A stretch of 64,000 bases of DNA from contig CACWTR010000011.1 in the NCBI GenBank assembly GCA_902763865.1, forward strand, positions 1 through 64,000, given 5' to 3'. Under the pieces are notes generated by a model, which saw only the letters and a program-made list of their open reading frames with translations, was not told where the DNA came from and ran no database searches. Position 1 is the first letter of the stretch; each line of letters begins with the position of its first letter. This DNA comes from an uncultured Bacteroidales bacterium. GTDB lineage: Bacteria; Bacteroidota; Bacteroidia; Bacteroidales; Bacteroidaceae. Below are positions 55,707 to 63,002 of the stretch, in pieces. Position numbers and translations under genes: made by a program.

Positions 55707-57530
55707 CTATCTCTTCCAGACGAAGCGGTAGGCGAAGCGACGGTTGGGGGCAGTGTCACCGGAGGTGGAGACGGAGATGATGTCGTCCGGGTTGGTGGGA
55801 TTGTCGGCCCACTTGAATGACAAGCTGAAACGCTTTCCCGTCTTGCCGAGCAACTTGCGGGGAAAGGCCATCTCGACGCACTTCTCCCCTACTGCCACAT
55901 CGACACCCTGGACTATGCCATTTGAGTTTATCAGTTTTGAATTTTGGATTCTGTAGTCGTATGTACCGTCCTCGTCGGTGTCAATCATGAGTAGCATCCA
56001 GTTGGGGTCTGTGCTGGGCGAGAGGGGAGCCGCCGTCTCGCAGGCAAAGTAGATATTCTTCTTGTCAACAGCCACAAGGCAGCGCACGATGTCGTTTCGG
56101 CCTGTATTGTCGGTGTAGTGCAGGTTGCCGTAGCCGTCGTGGTCGCGATGGACGATGTCGCCCCGCGTGTCGAGGAAGCTGCTGTCGGGCTCCCATTCGT
56201 CGAGCGAACCATCAAGTTTGATCTTCTGGTAGCCGCGATGCACGGGCATAGGGGCCACTCCCTTGTATCGACGAATGTTCTGCACCATCTGCATGTAGTA
56301 GTTGTCAGTCCATCCGCCCTTCATCGGGGCGATGGTGCGGTTGAACTCCGCGTTGTACTGATCCACGAAATAGAAGGGGTTGTCCTTCCTGCCCAGGAAG
56401 TCGATGTGCATTTCCGCCTGTCCGCTGGGGTCCTTGCCGTTGCGGTACTTTCCAGCAGTCCATTCGTTCCAGTCGTTCAAATAGATGAATTCGGGATCGA
56501 CCTGCAGGGCCTCGTCCCATCGGTCCTGGAAGTAGATGCCCTGAGCCGTGAGGTTCTGGGGGACGGGCATGTCCTTTTCGTTCAGGGGCGGTTCGCCTGT
56601 CTCCCTGCGCCAGCTCTTGCCGGTGATGCTGATGGGGTGCTGTGCCGGTGTGACAGCCATCTGCTCCATCCTCCCCCGATGCTTCGCGCAGAGCTCTTCG
56701 GGCTTGAGGGCAGCAACATTCTTGTCATTCATCTCGTAGCCGAAACTCCACTTGTCTTCACCCCCCACATAGCGCTCGCCGGCCCATTCGTAGTAGCCCC
56801 ACCACATGTTGCGCAAGGTAAAGAATTGCCGGACCTCGGGGCTGTAGTCCGACTTGCCTTTCTGTCCCCCGCCCGGGTTGGCATCGACGCTGGGCGTGGC
56901 ATTATAGAGTAGCAGCGGCTTGCCGTCCCACAGGAACCAGCAGTCCTGGTAGCGACCTGTCTTGTAGTAACGCTCGTAGAGGCTCTGCACCACGTCGATG
57001 ACATTGCCGTTGAAGGCCCAGAAGCAGAACTTTGGGACGCGGTTGCCCTCGGCCTTCATCTCCTGCATCGTCCGGAAGATGACCTCCCACTCGTCCCAAT
57101 AGCAGACGGCATTCGTCACGTCCATGATGAGGACATCGACACCGGCGTCGCTGAGCATCGAGAGGTCGTGGCGGATGACGTAGCGGTCCTGGCTGAGGAA
57201 GTAGCCGTATTCGGGTTCGCCCCAGTGGTAGGTGGCGTATGGGAAGTCGGGGTTGCCGCGGGTTATTGCCGGGTTCTCGTCGATGAGCCGCGACACGTCG
57301 AGCGTATAGGGCTGACCGTTATGCAGGTTCTGCGTATGCCAGGTAATGTAGAAGATGCCTACGGTGCGTTGCCTGCCGTCCGTCTTGAGAGGGCACTCTT
57401 CAGCCGTCGGTAGCTTCCGTCCCAGCCCGTCGGTAGCCACCCAGCTGCTGCCGTCGGTGCCCTGTCCGGACGAGGCGAGAACGGACGAGGCGAACAAGCA
57501 CAAAGAAATGGTTCTTTTCAGTAGATTCAT
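55707..57530 (-). CDS. GH71/GH99-like glycosidase with CBM9-like C-terminus, exported
   Basis: 607 residues from the Met at 57530, with a signal peptide (LLKRTISLCLFASSVLAS). The central part resembles the GH71/GH99-type barrel: VGIFYITWHTQ, GVDVLIMDVTNA, FCFWAFNG and FIYLNDWNEW. The last 150 residues look like a CBM9-type sandwich (KLDGSLDEWEPDSSFLD). GH99 enzymes are endo-alpha-mannosidases, and a GH92 gene follows, so mannose-containing glycans are likely. Residues encoded around 55918-55960 (IQNSKLINSNG) appear repeat-derived. Confidence 0.75.
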   Translation of the reverse strand: MNLLKRTISLCLFASSVLASSGQGTDGSSWVATDGLGRKLPTAEECPLKTDGRQRTVGIFYITWHTQNLHNGQPYTLDVSRLIDENPAITRGNPDFPYATYHWGEPEYGYFLSQDRYVIRHDLSMLSDAGVDVLIMDVTNAVCYWDEWEVIFRTMQEMKAEGNRVPKFCFWAFNGNVIDVVQSLYERYYKTGRYQDCWFLWDGKPLLLYNATPSVDANPGGGQKGKSDYSPEVRQFFTLRNMWWGYYEWAGERYVGGEDKWSFGYEMNDKNVAALKPEELCAKHRGRMEQMAVTPAQHPISITGKSWRRETGEPPLNEKDMPVPQNLTAQGIYFQDRWDEALQVDPEFIYLNDWNEWTAGKYRNGKDPSGQAEMHIDFLGRKDNPFYFVDQYNAEFNRTIAPMKGGWTDNYYMQMVQNIRRYKGVAPMPVHRGYQKIKLDGSLDEWEPDSSFLDTRGDIVHRDHDGYGNLHYTDNTGRNDIVRCLVAVDKKNIYFACETAAPLSPSTDPNWMLLMIDTDEDGTYDYRIQNSKLINSNGIVQGVDVAVGEKCVEMAFPRKLLGKTGKRFSLSFKWADNPTNPDDIISVSTSGDTAPNRRFAYRFVWKR

Positions 57531-57554
57531 GACCGTTTGGAGAGTTAGACGCTG

Positions 57555-57562
57555 CAAAGTTA
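57555..57562 (-). promoter_or_regulatory. -7 box for the GH99-like/GH92 operon
   Basis: CAAAGTTA on the plus strand reads TAACTTTG on the minus strand, 24 bp before the start codon at 57530. It excludes the ATG at 57557. Confidence 0.65.
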
Positions 57563-57600
57563 CAAAAAAATCCGGAAGGCTGCAAGAGCCAAGGGGAGTT

Positions 57601-57660
57601 TAGTGGTTAGTGGTTAGTGTTTAGTGGTTAGAGTTTAGTGGTTAGAGTCAGTGGTTAGTT
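57601..57660. repeat. Simple repeat, GTGGTTAGT type
   Basis: Imperfect tandem copies of GTGGTTAGT and GTTTAGTGGTTAG. This kind of low-complexity intergenic DNA is frequent in Bacteroidota. Confidence 0.8.
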
Positions 57661-57670
57661 GTGAGTTTAG

Positions 57671-57843
57671 AGGTCGCGTCGTGCGCACCTGGGCGACGTG
57701 TCGGGCTCTCATTGACGATGCAAAGGTACGGCGTCAATGAGAACACGTCACGACGTCAATGAGAACGCGTCACGACGTTAAGGCGCACACGACGCGACGT
57801 TAAGGCGCACACGACGCGACGTTAAGACGCTCACGACGCGAGG
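57671..57843. repeat. GC-rich direct-repeat array, 22-bp pitch, with inverted left part
   Basis: Five units start at 57732, 57754, 57776, 57798 and 57820, exactly 22 bp apart. Two begin CGTCAATGAGAAC and three begin CGTTAAG. To the left, 57671-57715 holds inverted partners (GCGTCGTGCGCAC; GACGTGTC and CTCTCATTGACG). The octamer TCACGACG occurs three times. Between the two halves is a promoter box. Confidence 0.85.
57721..57728 (-). promoter_or_regulatory. -7 box inside the repeat array
   Basis: CAAAGGTA on the plus strand (TACCTTTG on the minus) lies between the inverted and direct halves of the array. It would transcribe toward the GH99-like gene, about 190 bp away, through the inverted half. 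Confidence 0.45.
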
Positions 57844-57890
57844 AAGAGAATGAAACAACTCAACAACCCTAAAAAACACAAACTGAACTC

Positions 57891-58670
57891 TCAATGGTCT
57901 TCCCCTTCGGCATAGTTCTCCAGATAGAGCTGCTCGCCGTCATATACGGCGAAGGTGAACTGCGTTATCCAGTCGCCCAGGATGATGACGCGGGTCTGAC
58001 GGCTGAGGGCCAGGTCGAGCTCTATGTGGCGATGACCGAAGATGAAGTAATCGATGTCCGGATGTTCCCTGAGGTATTGTTTGGCAAAGAGGATCAGCGG
58101 CTCGCGGTCTTCCCCCTGATACGGCGGGTCGCCACCTTCGCCGTTGTGCAATGCAGGCTCATGCTTGAGGCGGCTGCGCTTGGCCCATCCCAGCCCGAAC
58201 TTCATGCCGAAATAGGGGTGCAGGCACCGGAAAGCCCGCTGGCAGAAGCGATTGTGGAAGACGGCGCGGATGAAGCGGAACTTCCAGTCGCCGTCGCCCA
58301 GCCCGTCACCGTGAGCCAGGAAGAAAGTCTGGTCGCCTATCTCGAGGGTAAGCGCGTTGAGGTGCAGCGTCACTCCACATTCCTTTTCCAGATAGTCGAG
58401 ACACCAGATGTCGTGGTTCCCCGTGAAGTAATGCACCTCGATGCCCATATCGGTCAGCTCGCTGACCTTGCCAAGGAAACGGGTGAAGCCCTTGGGCACT
58501 ACGGTTTTGTACTCGAACCAGAAGTCGAACATGTCGCCGAGCATGTAGATGGCTTCGGCCTTGTCCTTTATCTCGTCGAGGAAACGCACCAGCCGGCGCT
58601 CGTGTTCGCGGGGATGCGGGATTGCCAGACTGCCGAGGTGTGCGTCGCTTATGAAATAGATGTTCTTCAT
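57891..58670 (-). CDS. lpxH: UDP-2,3-diacylglucosamine diphosphatase
   Basis: 259 residues. It removes UMP from UDP-diacylglucosamine in lipid A synthesis at the inner membrane. The metallophosphatase motifs are ISDAHLGS (Asp9, His11), GDMFDFW, GNHD, AHGDGLG and FGHRHIEL. The start at 58670 is preferred to 58721 because it overlaps the DUF59 stop by 4 bp, as at other junctions in this operon. It is the last of six genes. Confidence 0.9.
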   Translation of the reverse strand: MKNIYFISDAHLGSLAIPHPREHERRLVRFLDEIKDKAEAIYMLGDMFDFWFEYKTVVPKGFTRFLGKVSELTDMGIEVHYFTGNHDIWCLDYLEKECGVTLHLNALTLEIGDQTFFLAHGDGLGDGDWKFRFIRAVFHNRFCQRAFRCLHPYFGMKFGLGWAKRSRLKHEPALHNGEGGDPPYQGEDREPLILFAKQYLREHPDIDYFIFGHRHIELDLALSRQTRVIILGDWITQFTFAVYDGEQLYLENYAEGEDH

Positions 58671-58984
58671 AGGAATCCAAGCTCCATTTTTGCTTCCTCG
58701 CTCATCATTTCCTTGTCCCATTCGGGTTCAAAGACGAGGTTCACTTCTACCTTCTTGATGCCGGTGATGGTCTCCAGCTTCTGCCGGACGTCTTCTACGA
58801 TGAAGTCGGCTGCGGGGCAGTTGGGGGCCGTAAGCGTCATATCGACGGCGAGCTCCGTGCAGTCCTCCGACAGCTCAATGCGGTAGATGAGGCCGAGGTC
58901 ATATATGTTGACGGGTATTTCGGGGTCGAAGACGGTCTTGAGCACTTCGATGACCCGTTCTTGCATTTCCAGTTCAGTTTTCAT
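58667..58984 (-). CDS. DUF59/MIP18-type iron-sulfur assembly protein
   Basis: 105 residues. The conserved core VFDPEIPVNIYDLGLIY and the invariant-Cys motif LTAPNCPAADF identify the MIP18/SufT group, which helps load Fe-S clusters. The start at 58984 overlaps radC by 4 bp. No suf genes are nearby. Confidence 0.87.
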   Translation of the reverse strand: MKTELEMQERVIEVLKTVFDPEIPVNIYDLGLIYRIELSEDCTELAVDMTLTAPNCPAADFIVEDVRQKLETITGIKKVEVNLVFEPEWDKEMMSEEAKMELGFL

Positions 58985-59661
58985 AGCTTTCCGTGGTCTT
59001 GATAACTGTAATATGTGTTTCCTGCAAAGATGACGTGGTCCGTGAGGCGGATGCCGACGGCCTTGCACGCCTCGGAAGCCTTCCGGGTAAGGTTGTCATC
59101 CTCGCGGCTCGGGTTAGTCCGTCCGCTGGGATGATTGTGGCAGAGCACGACGTCGGTAGCCTGAGCCAGCAGCGCGTGGCGCAGGAGCTCGCGGACATCG
59201 ACGGAGACAGCAGCTATGCCGCCCCTGCTGAGCAGGACGGAGCCCTTCACCCTCATCCCCTGGTCGAGCAGCAGCAGGTGGCACTCTTCGATGGTGAGGT
59301 CCTGCATCATCGGACGGAGGTACTCGTGGATGTCGGCAGAAGTCCTGATGTGCATCCTTTCGGGCAGGTTCTCCTTGAGGCGCTGATTGGCAAGCTGGCA
59401 AGCAGCGAGAATGGTCACGGCCTTTGCCTCGCCGATGCCTTCGTAGCGCATCAGTTCCTGTACGGAGGCTTTGGCAAGCAACATGAGGCTGTCGCCGTAG
59501 TCGGAGAGGATTCCACGCATGACTTCGACAGCCGACTTGCCCGGCACGCCACTTCCGATGAGAATGGCCAGCAGCTCGGCTTTGCTCAGTGTCTCAGCAC
59601 CATTGAGGAGCAGACGCTCGCGAGGGCGGTCTTCGGGGGCCCAGTTCTTGATGGCTTTCAT
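58981..59661 (-). CDS. radC: RadC-like JAB-domain protein
   Basis: 226 residues. An N-terminal helix-hairpin-helix region (LMRYEGIGEAKAVTILAACQL) precedes the JAMM metalloprotease-like domain with HNHPSG and a downstream Asp. Despite the name, a DNA repair role is not established for the family. The start at 59661 overlaps the GT2 gene stop by 4 bp; a longer ORF is not needed. Confidence 0.9.
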   Translation of the reverse strand: MKAIKNWAPEDRPRERLLLNGAETLSKAELLAILIGSGVPGKSAVEVMRGILSDYGDSLMLLAKASVQELMRYEGIGEAKAVTILAACQLANQRLKENLPERMHIRTSADIHEYLRPMMQDLTIEECHLLLLDQGMRVKGSVLLSRGGIAAVSVDVRELLRHALLAQATDVVLCHNHPSGRTNPSREDDNLTRKASEACKAVGIRLTDHVIFAGNTYYSYQDHGKL

Positions 59662-60755
59662 TCGTAGAAGTTCTTCTTGAAGGCTTGCAGTTCCTCGTTC
59701 TTGCCCAGTATGCACCGCAGCCACCAGGCTCGCAGGAAGCCCGTGCCGTAGCCGATGAGCTGGATGAAGCTCGCCCAGACGGAGAGGACTCCTATCCTGA
59801 TGCTACTGTTCCGGACAGAACTGTCGATGAAGACGAGCAGCGAGAAGAGCAAAAGCGGCAACAGGAACAGGACCATTCCGCCGATGCCTGCTATGATGCA
59901 AATCATCGGGCCGTTGGCACATCCCGGTTTCGGCATCTGCCACAAGGCGACGAGGCCCAGCAGGGCAAGCAGAAGGAACAGGAATGCGAAGAGCAGGCAC
60001 AGGAACGTGCCGACGGTAAAGACCATCGGCAGCAGGTGCACCAGCTTCAGGCTGCCCGGGTGTCGCTTCATCAGGTTGATGCGGGCAATGCCGCTGTTGT
60101 GAACCTGCCTGAAGAACTTCCGGAAGTCTGTCCTGCGCTTGTGCCAAACCCATGCTTCGGGGAAGAGCCGGCACGAGGCTCCGCTCTCGTAGATGCGGAG
60201 GCTCAGGTCGATGTCCTCGCCGAAGCGCATAGCGGAGAAGCCGCCCAACTGCCGGTAGAGGCTGCTGCGAATGCCGAGATTGAAGGAACGGGGATAGAAC
60301 TTGCGGTCCATCTGCTTCTTGCCTCCGCGAATGCCGCCGGTGGTCAGGAAGGACGTCATGCTGTAGTTGATGGCTTTCTGGACGGGCGTGAAGCTCTCGT
60401 GAGCACGGTCCGGTCCGCCCCACGCATCGCAGTCCTCCCGGCACAGCTCTTCATCTACGGCTTGCAGGAATCCGGACGGCAGCATGCAGTCGCTGTCCAG
60501 AAAGATGAGGTATTCCCCCTGGCTGCGCTCCGCTCCGAAGTTGCGCGTCTGTCCCGGACCGCTGTTCTCCTTCGTATAGTAACGGAGCTGCAGCAGCCCG
60601 GCATAGCGGTGCACCACGCTTTCGCAGGAGATGCTTGAGCCGTCCTCCACGATGATGACCTCCATGTCCTGCATCGTCTGCTGCGTTAAGCTCTCGAGCA
60701 GTTCATCCACTTCCTCCGGACGGTTAAAGACGGGAACGATGATTGAGTACTTCAT
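59658..60755 (-). CDS. Family-2 glycosyltransferase, membrane-bound
   Basis: 365 residues. The catalytic GT-A part has SIIVPVFNRPEEVDELLES, IVEDGS, FLDSDCML (the DxD-type motif) and a GEDIDLSLRIYESG segment. Three or four C-terminal helices follow (LVHLLPMVFTVGTFLCLLFA). It would transfer a sugar to a lipid or glycan on the cytoplasmic face; donor and acceptor are unknown. Its neighbours hisS, rsmI, radC and lpxH give a loose link to envelope synthesis. Confidence 0.87.
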   Translation of the reverse strand: MKYSIIVPVFNRPEEVDELLESLTQQTMQDMEVIIVEDGSSISCESVVHRYAGLLQLRYYTKENSGPGQTRNFGAERSQGEYLIFLDSDCMLPSGFLQAVDEELCREDCDAWGGPDRAHESFTPVQKAINYSMTSFLTTGGIRGGKKQMDRKFYPRSFNLGIRSSLYRQLGGFSAMRFGEDIDLSLRIYESGASCRLFPEAWVWHKRRTDFRKFFRQVHNSGIARINLMKRHPGSLKLVHLLPMVFTVGTFLCLLFAFLFLLLALLGLVALWQMPKPGCANGPMICIIAGIGGMVLFLLPLLLFSLLVFIDSSVRNSSIRIGVLSVWASFIQLIGYGTGFLRAWWLRCILGKNEELQAFKKNFYE

Positions 60756-60782
60756 TCTATATTGTTATTTCCGATACTTCTG

Positions 60783-61490
60783 TCATTTGTTTATAAGGAA
60801 GATGGCCGGCACCTTGCTCAGATCGGACAGTTCCTTCCCCCGCCATTCCGAGATGCGAAGGGTGCGGATGTATTCGTCGGGGGTAGTGATACCGGCTGCT
60901 ATGCAGAGACGCGTCTGCGGGCGGAGCGCAGCAAGGAGCGACTGAAACATCTTGTGGTTGCGGTAGGGCGTCTCGATGAAGAGTTGCGTCTGCCCTTCCG
61001 TCCAAGCCCTCGACTCAAGCATCTTGAGCTTCTTCGCCCGGTCCGACGGGTCAACGGGCAGATAGCCGTTGAAGGCAAAGCTCTGTCCGCCAAGTCCGCT
61101 GCTCATCACGGCCATTATCATGCTGTTGGGGCCCACAAGCGGCACGACGCGAAGGCCCTCGCTCTGCGCGATGCCGACAATGTCCGCTCCCGGGTCGGCA
61201 ACGGCGGGACAGCCGGCTTCGCTTATCACGCCGACGGGTTTCCCTTCGCGCAACGGCTGGAGGTACTGGCTGAAGAGTCTCTCGTCGGCATGCTTTCCCA
61301 TCTCGAAGAAGGTGCTGTCGTCGATGGGGAACTCGCGGTCCGTCTGGCGCAGGAAGCGACGTGCCGTGCGTATGTTCTCTACGATGAAATGCCGTATGCC
61401 CATGATGACCTCACGGTTGTAGGAGGGCAGGACCTGTCCTACGGGAGTCTCGCCAAGCGTGACCGGTATGAGGTATAACGCAGCGGGCAT
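60783..61490 (-). CDS. RsmI-like SAM-dependent methyltransferase
   Basis: 235 residues of the tetrapyrrole-methylase fold. Segments VGVISEAGCPAVADPGADIV and VPLVGPNSMIMAVMSSG match RsmI, which 2'-O-methylates C1402 of 16S rRNA. The N-terminus lacks the usual GNLxD start (here LYLIPVTLGETP), placing it in the divergent RsmI-like group common in Bacteroidota. It begins 5 bp after the hisS stop. Confidence 0.85.
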   Translation of the reverse strand: MPAALYLIPVTLGETPVGQVLPSYNREVIMGIRHFIVENIRTARRFLRQTDREFPIDDSTFFEMGKHADERLFSQYLQPLREGKPVGVISEAGCPAVADPGADIVGIAQSEGLRVVPLVGPNSMIMAVMSSGLGGQSFAFNGYLPVDPSDRAKKLKMLESRAWTEGQTQLFIETPYRNHKMFQSLLAALRPQTRLCIAAGITTPDEYIRTLRISEWRGKELSDLSKVPAIFLINK

Positions 61491-61495
61491 CGGAA

Positions 61496-62860
61496 TCAGC
61501 GATTAGCGGTTAAGGCCTGAAGGAGTTCTTCGGGCGAGAGAAGCTGCTGCTCGCCCGTCTGCATGTTCTTGAGCATGACCTTCCCTGCGGCCATCTCCGT
61601 CTCGCCGGTCATGACCACGTAGGGAACCGCCTTCTGGTTGGCATACTGCATCTGCTTCTTCATCTTGCCGGCATCGGGATAGATTTCCGAGCGGATGCCC
61701 TGGGCACGTAGCATCCCGATGATGGGCAGGGAGTAGGCCGTCTCCTTTTCTCCGAAGTTGATGAAGAGCACCTGAGTGGCCGTTGTCACCGCTTCGGGAT
61801 AGAGGTCAAGCTGGTTCAGGACGTCGTAGATGCGGTCGGCACCGAAGCTGATGCCCACTCCGCTCAGGCCGGGCATACCGAAGATGCCGGTCAAGTTGTC
61901 GTAGCGACCACCGCCCGTGATGCTGCCTATCTCCACGTCCAGCGCTTTCACCTCGAAGATGCAGCCCGTGTAGTAGTTCAAGCCGCGGGCAAGGGTCAGG
62001 TCGAGCTCGAGTTGAGAGTTGAGAGCTGAGAGTTTGGAGAGCACATACTCCACTTCGTCGATGCCCTTCTGTCCCACCTCGCTACCCGCAAGTGCCTGCC
62101 GCATCGTGGCAATCTTCTCGTCATTCGTGCCGCTGAGGTTGATGATGGGTTGCAGCTTGCGGATAGCTTCCTCGCCGATGCCGTCCTGGCGCAACTCTTC
62201 GTTGACTGCCTCAAGGCCGATTTTGTCGAGTTTGTCGATGGCTACGGTAATATCGACTATCTTGTCTGCCTCGCCTATCATCTCGGCGATGCCGGAGAGA
62301 ATTTTGCGGTTGTTTATCTTGATGCAGACGCGGATGCCGAAGCGGCGGAACACCTCGTCGATGATTTGCATCAGCTCCACCTCGCAAAGAAGCGAGTCGC
62401 TGCCCACGACGTCGGCATCACACTGATAGAACTCGCGGTACCGCCCCTTCTGGGGCCTGTCAGCACGCCATACGGGCTGAATCTGATAGCGACGGAAGGG
62501 CAGGGCCAGCTCGTCGCGGTGCTGGACCACATAGCGAGCGAAAGGCACGGTCAAGTCATAGCGCAGACCCTTCTCGCAAAGCTGTGCGGCCAAATGACCC
62601 GTAGCACCGGCTGAAAGGTCGTCTGCCGAGATGCCGCGCAGGAAGTCGCCGCTGTTCAGAATCTTGAAGAGCAGCTTGTCGCCCTCCTCGCCATACTTGC
62701 CCATCAAGGTGGAGAGGTTCTCCATAGCCGGAGTCTCTATCTGCTGGAAACCGTAGAGGGAATAGACCTCGCGGATGGTGTTGAAGATGTAGTTGCGGCG
62801 CGACATCTCCTGCGGTCCGAAGTCGCGTGTCCCCTTGGGTATGCTTGGTTTTTGTGCCAT
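61496..62860 (-). CDS. hisS: Histidyl-tRNA synthetase
   Basis: 454 residues from the Met at 62860. Class II motifs are present: [12 protein letters not shown] (motif 2 region), [13 protein letters not shown], the histidine-specific [10 protein letters not shown] and GGGRYDNL. The anticodon-binding domain is at the C-terminus ([10 protein letters not shown] and on). Residues 276-285 ([10 protein letters not shown]) are encoded by the simple repeat GAGTTGAGAGTTGAGAG, just before the [10 protein letters not shown] motif, and may be repeat-derived. It is the first gene of the six-gene run to lpxH. Confidence 0.96.
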   Translation of the reverse strand: MAQKPSIPKGTRDFGPQEMSRRNYIFNTIREVYSLYGFQQIETPAMENLSTLMGKYGEEGDKLLFKILNSGDFLRGISADDLSAGATGHLAAQLCEKGLRYDLTVPFARYVVQHRDELALPFRRYQIQPVWRADRPQKGRYREFYQCDADVVGSDSLLCEVELMQIIDEVFRRFGIRVCIKINNRKILSGIAEMIGEADKIVDITVAIDKLDKIGLEAVNEELRQDGIGEEAIRKLQPIINLSGTNDEKIATMRQALAGSEVGQKGIDEVEYVLSKLSALNSQLELDLTLARGLNYYTGCIFEVKALDVEIGSITGGGRYDNLTGIFGMPGLSGVGISFGADRIYDVLNQLDLYPEAVTTATQVLFINFGEKETAYSLPIIGMLRAQGIRSEIYPDAGKMKKQMQYANQKAVPYVVMTGETEMAAGKVMLKNMQTGEQQLLSPEELLQALTANR

Positions 62861-62890
62861 ATTTAGGATTCTTTGTTCTGTTTTTGCGTG

Positions 62891-62898
62891 CAAAGGTA
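62891..62898 (-). promoter_or_regulatory. -7 box for hisS
   Basis: CAAAGGTA on the plus strand reads TACCTTTG on the minus strand, 30 bp before the hisS start. It excludes the ATG at 62920. Confidence 0.7.
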
Positions 62899-62906
62899 CG
62901 ACTTTT

Positions 62907-62941
62907 AATTCATAATTCATAGTTCAAGTTTCATAATTCTG
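62907..62941. repeat. Simple TTCATAATTC-type repeat
   Basis: Imperfect copies of AATTCATAATTCATA lie between two divergent promoters. A similar TGAATTGTGAATTATGAATT stretch is found at 42564-42590. Confidence 0.65.
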
Positions 62942-62972
62942 CTTTCTTAACTCTTTATTCTTAATTTATTCG

Positions 62973-62980
62973 TACCTTTG
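62973..62980 (+). promoter_or_regulatory. -7 box for the coiled-coil gene at 63003
   Basis: TACCTTTG lies 22 bp before the ATG at 63003. Confidence 0.7.
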
Positions 62981-63002
62981 CAGGCGGAAAAGACGAACAG
63001 AA

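Larger units (their letters stand above)
57531..57890. other. Repeat-rich intergenic region
   Basis: This 360-bp gap holds the GH99-like promoter (57555-57562), a GTGGTTAGT-type simple repeat (57601-57660), a 22-bp-pitch array (57671-57843) and a second minus-strand promoter box within the array (57721-57728). Confidence 0.75.

Noticed and set aside
57732..57841. CRISPR array
   Set aside because: The 22-bp period leaves no spacers, units touch each other, and no cas genes are present. The same holds for the other arrays.
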